DNA from: an uncultured Methylobacter sp.
Lineage (GTDB): Bacteria > Pseudomonadota > Gammaproteobacteria > Methylococcales > Methylomonadaceae
DNA length: 10,518 nt
Direction of reading: 5' to 3'
NCBI GenBank assembly: GCA_903831545.1
Contig: CAIKYI010000028.1
Location: 1 to 10,518, forward strand
The notes below the pieces were generated by a model. It was not told the origin of the DNA. It ran no database searches and saw only the letters and a list, made by a program, of their open reading frames with translations. Positions 1-7,525 of this stretch are shown piece by piece. Position 1 is the first letter of the stretch. Each line of letters opens with the position of its first letter. The position numbers and the translations under genes were made by a program.

Positions 1-846
1 TGGGCGTTTGATGATCTGCCCGAGACTTACCAGTTTATCCAGAAGGAGCAGGTGTTTATAGGCTTTCCGGCGATTATCGATGAAGGCGATGCGGTCGGTG
101 TACGCATTTTCGATACCGAGCAAAAAGCCGCGTTGCAGCATCAGGCCGGTTTAATGCGTTTGTTTCAGTTACAACTGCGCAAGGAATGCACTTATATTGT
201 TAAAAATATCCCGAAATCGGCGGCGGTAGAATTAACTTATAACCGTTTGCCGAAACATCCGCTGGTGAGTGAAGAGGTGAGTTATTCCTATAAAGATGAC
301 ATGCTCAATCTGATTTTATACAGCGTTTTTATTGACGGCCAAACCATTCGCACTCAACAGGCTTTTGAACAAAGTTTGCGAACCAACAAAGCCGGACTAA
401 TCAGTGTCGCCAATGAAGCGGGAAGTTTGGCTTTTGAAATTATGGAACTTTACGGCGTGATTAAAACACAACTGAAACGTCTGAATATCAATGACCCGGT
501 AGCTAAAGATATTAACCAGCAACTGGATTTTATGATTTATGCCGGCTTTATCCGCAACATGCCTTATTTGCAGCTCAAAGCCATTCCACGTTATTTAAAA
601 GCCATCCAATATCGCCTGGAAAAGTTTGATAATAATTTACAAAAGATCCAGGAAGCCAGCCGTTACGCGACACGTTACTGGAATGAAGTTGAGAAAAAAG
701 CAAAAAAAGAAAAAGTCATTCCCGAACAGGATCCGTTCCGCTGGATGCTGGAGGAATTTAGGGTTTCATTGTTTGCGCAACAGCTTAAAACGGCGTATCC
801 GATATCCGCTAAGCGTATGGATAAGGCGTGGGATGAGCGTGGCTGA
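1..846 (+). CDS. hrpA: ATP-dependent RNA helicase HrpA, C-terminal part (5' end outside window)
   Basis: The reading frame is open from the first base (WAFDDLPETYQF...) to a TGA at 844-846, so this is the last 281 residues of a longer protein. The segment matches the C-terminal domain (DUF3418) of HrpA, a DEAH-box RNA helicase of about 1300 residues. Recognisable blocks are the 'PAIIDEGDAVGVRIFD' stretch near the start, the helical 'IYAGFIRNMPYLQLKAIPRY' block in the middle, and the closing 'FRWMLEEFRVSLFAQQLKT' signature. The helicase motor itself lies upstream and is not visible. A GTG at 52 is internal, not a start. HrpA acts on RNA in the cytoplasm, with reported roles in mRNA processing and ribosome rescue. 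It has no evident link to the nitrogen-fixation genes further right. Confidence 0.9.
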   Translation, partial: WAFDDLPETYQFIQKEQVFIGFPAIIDEGDAVGVRIFDTEQKAALQHQAGLMRLFQLQLRKECTYIVKNIPKSAAVELTYNRLPKHPLVSEEVSYSYKDDMLNLILYSVFIDGQTIRTQQAFEQSLRTNKAGLISVANEAGSLAFEIMELYGVIKTQLKRLNINDPVAKDINQQLDFMIYAGFIRNMPYLQLKAIPRYLKAIQYRLEKFDNNLQKIQEASRYATRYWNEVEKKAKKEKVIPEQDPFRWMLEEFRVSLFAQQLKTAYPISAKRMDKAWDERG

Positions 847-944
847 TTTGTAGTAGCTCTCACGATTGCGGCTGAGGTTTTATAAATAGCTGGGATTTTG
901 GGTTAAATCTGCTTTTACAAAATGGCATCCGCCAGATGATGTGT

Positions 945-1005
945 ACCTGCAAAGGAGAGATAATCAATGAGCTTGCAGGTTTTAAGCGAAAAACTGTCAG
1001 GATAA
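945..1005 (+). other. Inverted repeat enclosing a strong ribosome-binding site and a 12-codon ORF
   Basis: ACCTGCAA at 945-952 is exactly complementary to TTGCAGGT at 973-980. The 20-base loop holds AAGGAGAG (952-959) and an ATG at 967. The frame reads MSLQVLSEKLSG and stops with TAA at 1003-1005, followed at once by TGA. A near-ideal Shine-Dalgarno at good spacing is unusual in an otherwise gene-free stretch. It could be a leader peptide, a translation-control hairpin, or the surviving start of a decayed gene. The next plus-strand gene begins about 200 bases downstream, so direct coupling is not obvious. The structure is certain; its function is unknown. Confidence 0.3.
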
Positions 1006-1051
1006 TGAATGTTAATGCGATGTTGGTCTATGCTTGATTAAGATAGGCAAC

Positions 1052-1207
1052 TTAAAGCTTTTTCTTGGGATGCTCCATGAATTGTTGATACACATCGTCG
1101 ATGGCTTTTTCGATAAAGTCGATCTTTAGGATGTCAGGTTTTGTTTTTAAATCTTGGGGTAATGGCCTCTTAATTTTTTGCAAATTTGACCAGTCGGAGC
1201 AACTTGA
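1052..1207 (-). pseudogene. Possible 3' remnant of a minus-strand gene (51 codons, no ATG start)
   Basis: On the minus strand a frame is open from 1207 down to a TAA at 1052-1054. It is bounded upstream by an in-frame TGA at 1208-1210, which overlaps the ATG of the next plus-strand gene. It reads like genuine protein: a basic, proline-containing segment (KIKRPLPQDLKTKPDILKI), then an amphipathic helix (IDFIEKAIDDVYQQFM), then a lysine-rich tail (EHPKKKL). There is no usable ATG; a TTG at 1181-1183 lacks a convincing ribosome-binding site. The best reading is the tail of a gene truncated when the flavoprotein gene came to lie beside it. I do not recognise the family. An alternative is a short TTG-initiated gene or a chance ORF. 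Confidence 0.3.
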
Positions 1208-1209
1208 TC

Positions 1210-2802
1210 ATGAATAAACAAACAGAAGCGGTATTAAACTATCACAAGCGTACCAAACACACCCTGGAGCGCTATGCAAAAGGCCCTGAATCGCTGGATT
1301 GGGAAGATCAGCCAGACCAATTTCGACGTTTTTCCGGCTGCGCTATTATTTCACTGCCAAAACCCGGCGCTGAGCTTGAATCTTTATTTGCCGATTTGGA
1401 TATCCCGGAAACAATTCCGGCTCAACCGTTAACTCTGACTAGCACTGCTTTATTGCTGGAATTGGCTTTTGGCCTGTCAGCGTGGAAACAGTTTGGACCC
1501 AGTCGCTGGGCTTTGCGCTGCAATCCTTCCAGCGGCAACCTGCATCCGACTGAAGCTTATCTGATCAGCACCGGCAATGAGTTTGTAAACTCAGGTGTTT
1601 ATCATTATGTCAGTCATGATCATAGTCTTGAGCAACGTTGCAGGTTTCCCGACAATGCTGCTTTTGACTCCGAACTGTTAATTGGCTTATCGTCCATTCA
1701 TTGGCGCGAAGCCTGGAAATACGGCGAAAGAGCTTTTCGTTATTGTCAGCACGATATTGGTCATGCTTTAGGAGCTTTACGATACGCTGCAGCCACTTTG
1801 GGTTGGTCTATTGAAATATTGGCTGACTGGTCGGATGACAATACCGGTCAGTTATTGGGACTGGAACGGGACGATTTTAAAAAGCAGGAACATGAATTCC
1901 CCGATATCATTTGCCGGATTAATACCCATGTCCATAACAAGCAGGTAGCTGACCGTACTCTTCTTGATTCTGCGCAAGCAGGAACCTGGTTTGGCAAAGC
2001 CAATAGTCTTGGCGCCTATCACATGTATAACTGGCCGATTATTGAGGAAGTCTCAGCTGCGGCAAGCAAACCCCAAACTGAAGAACCTGGGCAGCAAACT
2101 ATCCGCCTGGCAATTGCAAAATCCTCCTGCACCAAAACGGCAACACAAATCATCCGTCAACGCCGCAGCGCACAACAGTTTGACGGCAAAGCACCGCCTT
2201 TGCCACAAGCCGATTTTTTTCGGATGCTGGCTGCTGTTTTGCCAACTACAGCCGCCTTCGAACACTGGCGCTGGTCACCCAAAGTTCACCTGTTTATTTT
2301 TGTCCATCGCGTTGCTGGCATGGCTCCCGGAATTTACGCGTTGCCAAGACAGGCCGAAGCTTTGGAAGCCTTGCAGGCAGCAACTTTGCCTGAGTTTGAC
2401 TGGCAAAAAATCTCCGAGGCAATACCGCTCTACCAACTCCATTCAGGAGAATGCAGACAAATTGCCAAAACCCTTTCCTGTCATCAACCCATTGCCAGCG
2501 ACAGCGCCTTCAGTCTGGGAATGGTTGCAGAATTTGGTGACACCGTCCAAACAGCACCCTGGCTATATCGCCGCTTGTTTTGGGAATGCGGTCTGATCGG
2601 ACAAGTATTATATCTGGAGGCTGAAGCGGCAGGGGTGCGCGGCACCGGTATCGGCTGTTTCTTTGATGACAGCGTGCATGAGCTTTTAGGATTTAAGGAT
2701 GATAAATTTCAAAGTCTATATCATTTTACCGTGGGCAACCCTCTGGAAGACAAGCGGATTGAAACTTTACCGGCTTATGGGCATTTGGACAATGTTGCAT
2801 AA
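1210..2802 (+). CDS. SagB/ThcOx-type two-domain nitroreductase-fold dehydrogenase
   Basis: This 530-residue protein carries two nitroreductase-like domains, as in the SagB/ThcOx flavoprotein family, which uses FMN to oxidise substrates (azolines to azoles in peptide maturation, where the role is known). The N-terminal half has the FMN-loop-like RCNPSSGNLHPTEAY (residues 103-117) and the family-typical helix ERAFRYCQHDIGHALGALRY. After a polar linker the second domain opens with RRSAQQFDG (318-326) and ends with GTGIGCFFDD (478-487), the usual C-terminal signature. I place the start at ATG 1210 because GGAG at 1196-1199 precedes it at good spacing; the frame is open further up to a TTG at 1186. 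No YcaO cyclodehydratase, precursor peptide or transporter is visible nearby, so its substrate is unknown and it may be a stand-alone oxidoreductase. It is cytoplasmic: no signal peptide or membrane segment is seen. Confidence 0.82.
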   Translation: MNKQTEAVLNYHKRTKHTLERYAKGPESLDWEDQPDQFRRFSGCAIISLPKPGAELESLFADLDIPETIPAQPLTLTSTALLLELAFGLSAWKQFGPSRWALRCNPSSGNLHPTEAYLISTGNEFVNSGVYHYVSHDHSLEQRCRFPDNAAFDSELLIGLSSIHWREAWKYGERAFRYCQHDIGHALGALRYAAATLGWSIEILADWSDDNTGQLLGLERDDFKKQEHEFPDIICRINTHVHNKQVADRTLLDSAQAGTWFGKANSLGAYHMYNWPIIEEVSAAASKPQTEEPGQQTIRLAIAKSSCTKTATQIIRQRRSAQQFDGKAPPLPQADFFRMLAAVLPTTAAFEHWRWSPKVHLFIFVHRVAGMAPGIYALPRQAEALEALQAATLPEFDWQKISEAIPLYQLHSGECRQIAKTLSCHQPIASDSAFSLGMVAEFGDTVQTAPWLYRRLFWECGLIGQVLYLEAEAAGVRGTGIGCFFDDSVHELLGFKDDKFQSLYHFTVGNPLEDKRIETLPAYGHLDNVA

Positions 2803-2853
2803 AATGAGAAATCTCTTTCATAACAATGAAGACGCTGAAAACATCATCAGGTG

Positions 2854-2891
2854 AAAAATAAGTGAATTCCCAAGCAGAGGAACTTGGGAAT
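2854..2891 (-). terminator. Hairpin terminator at the end of the rnf operon
   Basis: ATTCCCAAG (2866-2874) and CTTGGGAAT (2883-2891) form a perfect 9-bp stem with an 8-base loop. It begins about 30 bases after the stop codon of the last minus-strand gene. On the minus strand the stem is followed by TCACTTATTTTT, a T-rich stretch starting a few bases after the stem, which supports intrinsic termination of the rnf transcript. On the plus strand, 64 bases after the flavoprotein gene, no T-run follows, so it would be a weaker terminator in that direction. Confidence 0.6.
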
Positions 2892-2920
2892 CAGCTATCA
2901 AATTTGATTGCCAAGCTCTT

Positions 2921-3187
2921 TTAATGCTCCTTTACCTGTTTACGTTTCAAACTTTCAAAAACTTTTCTGTTTTTGGCGGCTTGTTCTGCTTCTGTCATTT
3001 CTGGTTCGTTATCAATATCTTCAAAATCCATCAGCAACTGACCTATCTTTTGCCACTTCTCAAAAAGACATGACTTTTGATGTTTACTCAATAATTCAGG
3101 ATTATCGCTATCAGCCTTACTGTCATCCTGTAATTTTTTTAGTTTAATCTGAAACTCTTCTACAACTGATTCATATTCATTTTTCAT
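2921..3187 (-). CDS. Small hypothetical acidic/helical protein at the end of the rnf operon
   Basis: This is an 88-residue protein of unrecognised family. It is strongly charged and predicted helical: an N-terminal Glu/Lys-rich helix (EYESVVEEFQIKLKKLQDD), a polar middle, an aromatic helix (LFEKWQKIGQLLMDF), an acidic turn (EDIDNEPEMTEAEQ) and a basic tail ending KRKQVKEH. There are no membrane segments, no metal-binding motif and only one cysteine. It starts with ATG, preceded by a modest AGAG-type ribosome-binding site, 46 bases after rnfH on the same strand. It lies before the operon's hairpin, so it is probably cotranscribed with rnf. The context suggests a role linked to nitrogen fixation or electron supply, but nothing in the sequence shows what it does. 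Confidence 0.6.
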   Translation of the reverse strand: MKNEYESVVEEFQIKLKKLQDDSKADSDNPELLSKHQKSCLFEKWQKIGQLLMDFEDIDNEPEMTEAEQAAKNRKVFESLKRKQVKEH

Positions 3188-3233
3188 TGCTTGGTTCTCT
3201 TTATGGTTCTGAGTGGGGAGTCAAAAAATAAAT

Positions 3234-3494
3234 TTAGCGTCTGCGCCGTTGTACTGTCTGCGGATCTACCGTTATCTGACGATAAATTTCTACTCTGTCG
3301 CCATCTTTTACAGCCGTATCCAAGCTGGCGATTTTGCCGAATATACCTACTTTCTGACTGCCCAGGTTAATCTCCGGATAGAGTTTTAAAACACCGGACA
3401 GATTAATGGCTTGTTCAATGGTGCTGTCATCAGGCACTTCCAGACGCATCCATAGTTGTCTATCAACTTCTGCATAACAAACTCCAACGTTCAT
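3234..3494 (-). CDS. rnfH: RnfH family protein
   Basis: This 86-residue protein matches RnfH (UPF0125), a small soluble ubiquitin-like beta-grasp protein found at the end of many nitrogen-fixation-type rnf operons. Features seen are the early VCYAEVDRQLWMRLEVPDDS strand-turn-strand, a helix with STIEQAINLSGV, the VGIFGKIASLDTAVKDGDRV segment, and EIYRQITVDPQTVQRRRR at the end. The arginine-rich tail is common in the family. The start is ATG with a strong AGAGGAA ribosome-binding site inside the end of rnfE; only two bases separate the genes. Its exact function is not known. Its presence marks the operon as the RnfABCDGEH type rather than the Escherichia coli rsx type, which lacks it. Confidence 0.9.
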   Translation of the reverse strand: MNVGVCYAEVDRQLWMRLEVPDDSTIEQAINLSGVLKLYPEINLGSQKVGIFGKIASLDTAVKDGDRVEIYRQITVDPQTVQRRRR

Positions 3495-3496
3495 AA

Positions 3497-4189
3497 TTAT
3501 TCCTCTGCATTGACTGGTGTTAAGACGGCTACAGGTACTTTTCTTTCGGCGAGCTTTTGGTCGATCAGGCGTTTGCCGACAATCAGAAAAGCCAGCATGA
3601 TGAAGCCACCGGGCGGCAGAGCCATCAATAAAAAACCTTTGTAATCTGGAATAACGGTAACTTCCAAAAAGCTGAAAGATTCGCCCAACAATAATGACGC
3701 ATTGGCAAAGAGTGTGCCGCTAGCGCTGATTTCCCGGGCCGCACCCAGCGCGACCAAAACCAGAGCAAAGCCTAAGCCCATCATCAAGCCATCCCACAGC
3801 GCATGTCTTACCGGTTGCTTTGAGGCGAAAGCTTCCGCGCGGCCTAATAAAGCACAATTGGTAACGATTAACGCGATGAACAGGCCTAAAACTTTATAGA
3901 GTTCATGAGCCCAGGCATTCATTAAAATATCGACTAAGGTCACCAGCGCCGCAATCAATAATACAAATATCGGGATGCGAATTTCATTGGGGATTAAATG
4001 CCGCGTCACTGAAATTAAGCCATTGGAAGCAATAATGACCACCAGTGTGGCAAGCCCCATGCCCAAGCCGTTGGTGGCTGTTCCGGTCACGGCCAACAAT
4101 GGACAAAGCGCCAGGTTCTGACCAAATACGATATTGTTGTTCCAAATACCGTCAAGGGCAATTTTACGATAAGGTTCCGGTAGAAACAT
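3497..4189 (-). CDS. rnfE: Rnf electron transport complex subunit RnfE
   Basis: RnfE is one of two related integral membrane subunits (with RnfA) that form the core of the Rnf ion-pumping NADH:ferredoxin oxidoreductase. The 230-residue length fits the family. Diagnostic segments are the early LALCPLLAVTGTATNGLGMG, then NEIRIPIFVLLIA, then ALIVTNCALLGRAEAFA, and LLMALPPGGFIMLAFLI near the end. CPLLAV and TNCALLG hold the paired conserved cysteines that in related Nqr/Rnf subunits coordinate an iron centre in the membrane. About six hydrophobic helices are visible. The start is ATG 10 bases after rnfG, with TGAGGA, whose TGA is the rnfG stop codon, as ribosome-binding site. This suggests translational coupling. 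Confidence 0.95.
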   Translation of the reverse strand: MFLPEPYRKIALDGIWNNNIVFGQNLALCPLLAVTGTATNGLGMGLATLVVIIASNGLISVTRHLIPNEIRIPIFVLLIAALVTLVDILMNAWAHELYKVLGLFIALIVTNCALLGRAEAFASKQPVRHALWDGLMMGLGFALVLVALGAAREISASGTLFANASLLLGESFSFLEVTVIPDYKGFLLMALPPGGFIMLAFLIVGKRLIDQKLAERKVPVAVLTPVNAEE

Positions 4190-4199
4190 GGCGAAGTCC

Positions 4200-4910
4200 T
4201 CAGGGATTGATTAATTGTGCTTGATGTTCTTTAAATAACTGCAAACCCCGATAAATGGCTTGTACCGATTTACGAGGAGTGATGGTCGCGCCGGCAAACT
4301 GGTCGAACTCTCCGCCATCTTTTTTAACGGCCCATTGAGTCGGGGTTAAATTGTCCAGCGATCGACCAACAAAACTTAAGATCCAATTGGATTTTGCCAC
4401 TTCAATTTTGTCGCCAAGACCGGGCGTTTCTTTGTGACTGAGTACGCGCACACCCAAAATATTGCCGTCCCGGTCTACGCCCATAATCATATTGATGGCC
4501 CCGGAATAGCCGTCCGGTGCGGTAAACTTAAAGCTCACTGCAGTCACTTTTCCGAATTTTTTGGCGATATAAACAGTGGTTTCATTTGTGCCGATATTAT
4601 AATTAGCGGACGGAATCGTTAGCGTGTCTTGCAGCAGGTCATTGTCATACAAATCGGCGGGTACTACTTCAGCCAGTGAATTTTGTAAGTCTTCCTGCAG
4701 TCGTCGTTGAATGGTCCCTTCAGTACTGCAATTGGTAACGCCTAACAACACACTGGCAATCAAGGCGAAGCCAGCCAGGATTCCGGTTTGAAATTCCAAT
4801 AAGGGTCTAAGCCTCTCCAGATTGGCAGGTTCCAGCCAGTTAATTACAAACTCTTTGTAAATTGCCGCTTGTTTTTTCCAGTGTTCGACGGTTGCGGGAT
4901 CAATTTTCAT
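4200..4910 (-). CDS. rnfG: Rnf complex FMN-binding subunit RnfG
   Basis: RnfG is the periplasm-facing flavoprotein subunit, carrying covalently bound FMN attached through a phosphoester to a threonine by the flavin transferase ApbE. The 236-residue protein has an N-terminal extension of about 45 residues, one hydrophobic anchor (TGILAGFALIASVLLGV) and then the FMN-binding domain. That domain has TAVSFKFTAPDGYSGAI, a VLSHKETPGLGDKIE block, and the attachment motif AGATIT at 206-211, where Thr211 is the expected acceptor. The first motif position is Ala rather than the common Ser/Thr. The N-terminal extension before the anchor is longer than in E. coli RsxG. The start is ATG 15 bases after rnfD with only a weak ribosome-binding site. 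No apbE is visible in the window. Confidence 0.95.
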   Translation of the reverse strand: MKIDPATVEHWKKQAAIYKEFVINWLEPANLERLRPLLEFQTGILAGFALIASVLLGVTNCSTEGTIQRRLQEDLQNSLAEVVPADLYDNDLLQDTLTIPSANYNIGTNETTVYIAKKFGKVTAVSFKFTAPDGYSGAINMIMGVDRDGNILGVRVLSHKETPGLGDKIEVAKSNWILSFVGRSLDNLTPTQWAVKKDGGEFDQFAGATITPRKSVQAIYRGLQLFKEHQAQLINP

Positions 4911-4925
4911 GGCTTACGCTCACGT

Positions 4926-5999
4926 TCAAGATTTAGGGATTTCAAGGGGCTTGCCTTTGCGGTCGCGTCCGTAGATTCGGGGATGAATGTAATGATCGAT
5001 CAAAGGCGTTGCCGAGTTCATTAGCAGTACCGCAAAACCCGCACCCTCTGGATAGGCGCCCCAGGTACGGATAACGAATATCAACAGCCCGCAACCCGTA
5101 CCGAAAACCAGCTGCCCGGTTGGGGTGTTGGGTGAGGTAACATAGTCGGTGGCAACAAAAAATGCCACGCACATAATCGCTCCGGAACTCAAATGTAAAA
5201 GAGGACTGACATAATGCTGGCTATCGATAAGATGAAAAATGCTGGCTAACAGGGCAACGGTCAATAATAAAGAAGCCGGGATATACCATTGGATTACTTT
5301 TTGACGAATCAACCACACGCCACCCAGACCCAGCAATAGAGCGGATGTTTCGCCCAAACTGCCACGCGACCAGCCGATAAAGTTTAAAAATGCCGAGTAA
5401 TCCTTGAGGATGTCGGTCAATAAATGATTTTGCGAGAATTCGGTTTTGATAAATCCCAGGGTGGTCGCGCCAGTATGCGCATCAATATTTTCCAGTCCTG
5501 AAAAAGTTATATGCCAACTCTCGGCAAGACTAGGCGACTGGGAAAAAAATAATGGCGAGACATTGGCCCAGGTGGTCATTTCAATCGGAAACGAAATCAG
5601 CAGCGCGATTCTGGCCAGCATGGCAGGATTAAACAGGTTTTGACCCAAACCACCGTAAACCTGTTTACCCAAGACAATCGCTATACCGGAACCTACAACG
5701 CCTATCCACCAGGGTGCCCAGGGCGGTAAGGTCATGGCTACCAGCCAGCCGGTCAGCACGGCTGAACCGTCCATGATGACCGGTTTTGCAATTTTTCCGG
5801 CCAGACGCAGACAAAATGCTTCGAAAATGACCGCAGATAACACGGTAATCACAAATAAATTTAACGCCGGCCAACCAAAACACCAGAGACCAAATGCTGT
5901 CGCGGGCATCATTGCCAGCATGACCTGCCACATGATATGAGTGACGCTGGCGTTAGCGCCGACATGAGCGCCGCTGCTGGGTTTAAAGTGCGTAATCAT
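4926..5999 (-). CDS. rnfD: Rnf electron transport complex subunit RnfD
   Basis: RnfD is a membrane subunit related to NqrB with a covalently bound FMN. The protein is 357 residues long, as usual, with repeated hydrophobic helices. It starts MITHFKPSSGAHVGANASVT, typical of the family's short cytoplasmic N-terminus. The flavinylation motif TGATT lies at 176-180, with Thr179 the expected FMN-linked residue. Other conserved stretches are GSAVLTGWLVAMTLPPWAPW, LGKQVYGGLGQNLFNPAMLA and FVATDYVTSPNTPTGQLVFG. The ATG overlaps the rnfC stop as ATGA, a classic sign of coupled translation. Together with RnfA, RnfE and RnfG it forms the ion-translocating, electron-carrying membrane part. Confidence 0.96.
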   Translation of the reverse strand: MITHFKPSSGAHVGANASVTHIMWQVMLAMMPATAFGLWCFGWPALNLFVITVLSAVIFEAFCLRLAGKIAKPVIMDGSAVLTGWLVAMTLPPWAPWWIGVVGSGIAIVLGKQVYGGLGQNLFNPAMLARIALLISFPIEMTTWANVSPLFFSQSPSLAESWHITFSGLENIDAHTGATTLGFIKTEFSQNHLLTDILKDYSAFLNFIGWSRGSLGETSALLLGLGGVWLIRQKVIQWYIPASLLLTVALLASIFHLIDSQHYVSPLLHLSSGAIMCVAFFVATDYVTSPNTPTGQLVFGTGCGLLIFVIRTWGAYPEGAGFAVLLMNSATPLIDHYIHPRIYGRDRKGKPLEIPKS

Positions 6000-7525
6000 A
6001 GCAAAGCCTCCTGTTCTGCCTTAAGCCTTTCCCGTTCTGCTTTGGCCGCCAGTCGGGCTTGCTCTTCGTCTTGTTGTTGCCTGGCGATACGATCCATTCT
6101 GGCATTGCGTGCATCAATCAAACGTTTGGTTTGTTCCGATTTATGCTCCGCCTGTTGCCTGGCCATGACCTCACCCGAGGCATATTTAAAATACTGCACC
6201 AAAGGAATATTGGACGGGCAGATATAAGAGCAGCAGCCACAACTGATACAATCTTTTAAACCCAAATCCACCGCCACATCCAGCTGATTGATACGAATAT
6301 TGTTCGCCATATCTAAAGGCCGCAAGCCAGCAGGACAAACAGTGATACAACTGGCGCAACGAATACACGGTTGTTCGGCGGCATTTTTAAGCTCATTGTG
6401 GGTTAAAGCTAAAATCCCGCTGGTCGCTTTAACGGTGGGCAAACCGGTATGCGGCAAGGAATCGCCCATCATTGGCCCGCCCATGATAATTCGTGCGATT
6501 TGGTCATTACGCACGCCACAAAACTCGAACAATTCGGAGATTAAAGTGCCGAAAGGTACTTCGACATTCATGGGCCGTTCTACAGCGCCACCAGCTATCG
6601 TGACAACCCTGTTCAACAAAGGTTGACCATGACGAATTGCCTTATGAACTGCGTAAGCGGTGCCCACATTATGAATGGTTACACCGATTTCAGACGAACG
6701 GCAGCCTACAGGCACTTCTTTACCCGTGACATAACGAATCAGTTGTCTGTCCCAACCCATGGGATAACGGGTAGGGATTTGGATGATCTTAATCTGCGGA
6801 TAAAGCACCGCTGCGCTTTGCATAGCCTTATAGGCCAGCGGTTTATTGTCTTCAATCGCCACCACCGCATTTCCGGTTTTTATGCCTGACTTCCCTGTAA
6901 GGTGGCCTTCCGGCGAATTTGTCATGCCGTGCAGCATTAAACGCACACCGTCAATGATCTGCATGGCACGTTCCTGCATCAGTCTGTCGTCACAACTTAA
7001 ATAGGGTTCGCATTCCGAGCCGTTAATTATCAAGGTTTCAATCTGGTTCTCGCGGCCCATATTAAGCTTAACTGCGGTCGGAAACGTTGCGCCGCCCAGG
7101 CCGACTATGCCTGCCGCACCTACGCGCAAACTGATATCTTCGGGCGTTAACTGGAACGGATCTTCAATTGTTTGTGTTTCTATCCATTGATCAAGACCGT
7201 CGGTTTCCAGAACGATCGTACGAATAGGCAAGGCGGACGGATGTGGGGCAGGGTAGTCGTTAACATCCTGGATAATTCCGGAGCTTGGCGCATGCACTGG
7301 CGCAGAAATCATACCCTGACTATAAGCCAACAATTGACCTTTCAGCACTCTTTCACCGACTTTGATCACCGGCTCGGCCGGTTTGCCTACGTGTTGCTGT
7401 AAAGGAATATACAAGTTTTTAGGTAAGGGGAAGTTACTGACTATAGGCAGTTCAGCGGTTAAGGATTTATGGTCCTCAGCATGAACGCCACCCCTGATTA
7501 GCGGTTTTGAGAAAAAACTTAACAT
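5996..7525 (-). CDS. rnfC: Rnf complex NADH-binding iron-sulfur subunit RnfC
   Basis: RnfC is the cytoplasmic entry subunit that oxidises NADH via FMN and two [4Fe-4S] clusters. This 509-residue protein opens with an RnfC N-terminal domain (SKPLIRGGVHAEDHK). It then has the glycine-rich nucleotide/FMN loop AAGIVGLGGATFPTAVKL, INGSECEPYLSCDDRLM and the SLBB-like middle. Two cluster motifs follow: C387-C390-C393-C397P and C426-C429-C432-C436P. The C-terminus is a charged coiled-coil rich in Arg, Gln, Glu and Ala (from about 455). It ends without the long Ala/Lys repeats that make E. coli RsxC about 740 residues, which agrees with the short nitrogen-fixation-type RnfC. It overlaps rnfB by 7 bases and rnfD by 4. 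Confidence 0.96.
   Translation of the reverse strand: MLSFFSKPLIRGGVHAEDHKSLTAELPIVSNFPLPKNLYIPLQQHVGKPAEPVIKVGERVLKGQLLAYSQGMISAPVHAPSSGIIQDVNDYPAPHPSALPIRTIVLETDGLDQWIETQTIEDPFQLTPEDISLRVGAAGIVGLGGATFPTAVKLNMGRENQIETLIINGSECEPYLSCDDRLMQERAMQIIDGVRLMLHGMTNSPEGHLTGKSGIKTGNAVVAIEDNKPLAYKAMQSAAVLYPQIKIIQIPTRYPMGWDRQLIRYVTGKEVPVGCRSSEIGVTIHNVGTAYAVHKAIRHGQPLLNRVVTIAGGAVERPMNVEVPFGTLISELFEFCGVRNDQIARIIMGGPMMGDSLPHTGLPTVKATSGILALTHNELKNAAEQPCIRCASCITVCPAGLRPLDMANNIRINQLDVAVDLGLKDCISCGCCSYICPSNIPLVQYFKYASGEVMARQQAEHKSEQTKRLIDARNARMDRIARQQQDEEQARLAAKAERERLKAEQEALL

Noticed and set aside
1163..1182. TGGC...TTGCA resembling a sigma-54 promoter before the flavoprotein gene
   Set aside because: The GG and GC are 14 bases apart instead of the required 10.
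1186..1209. Upstream TTG as the start of the SagB-type gene
   Set aside because: The ATG at 1210 has a GGAG ribosome-binding site at proper spacing; the TTG has none, and the added residues look non-conserved.
5996..7525. Several ORFs of 60-112 codons antisense to rnfC, rnfD and rnfA
   Set aside because: They are frame shadows of well-supported genes, with no own ribosome-binding sites or family features.
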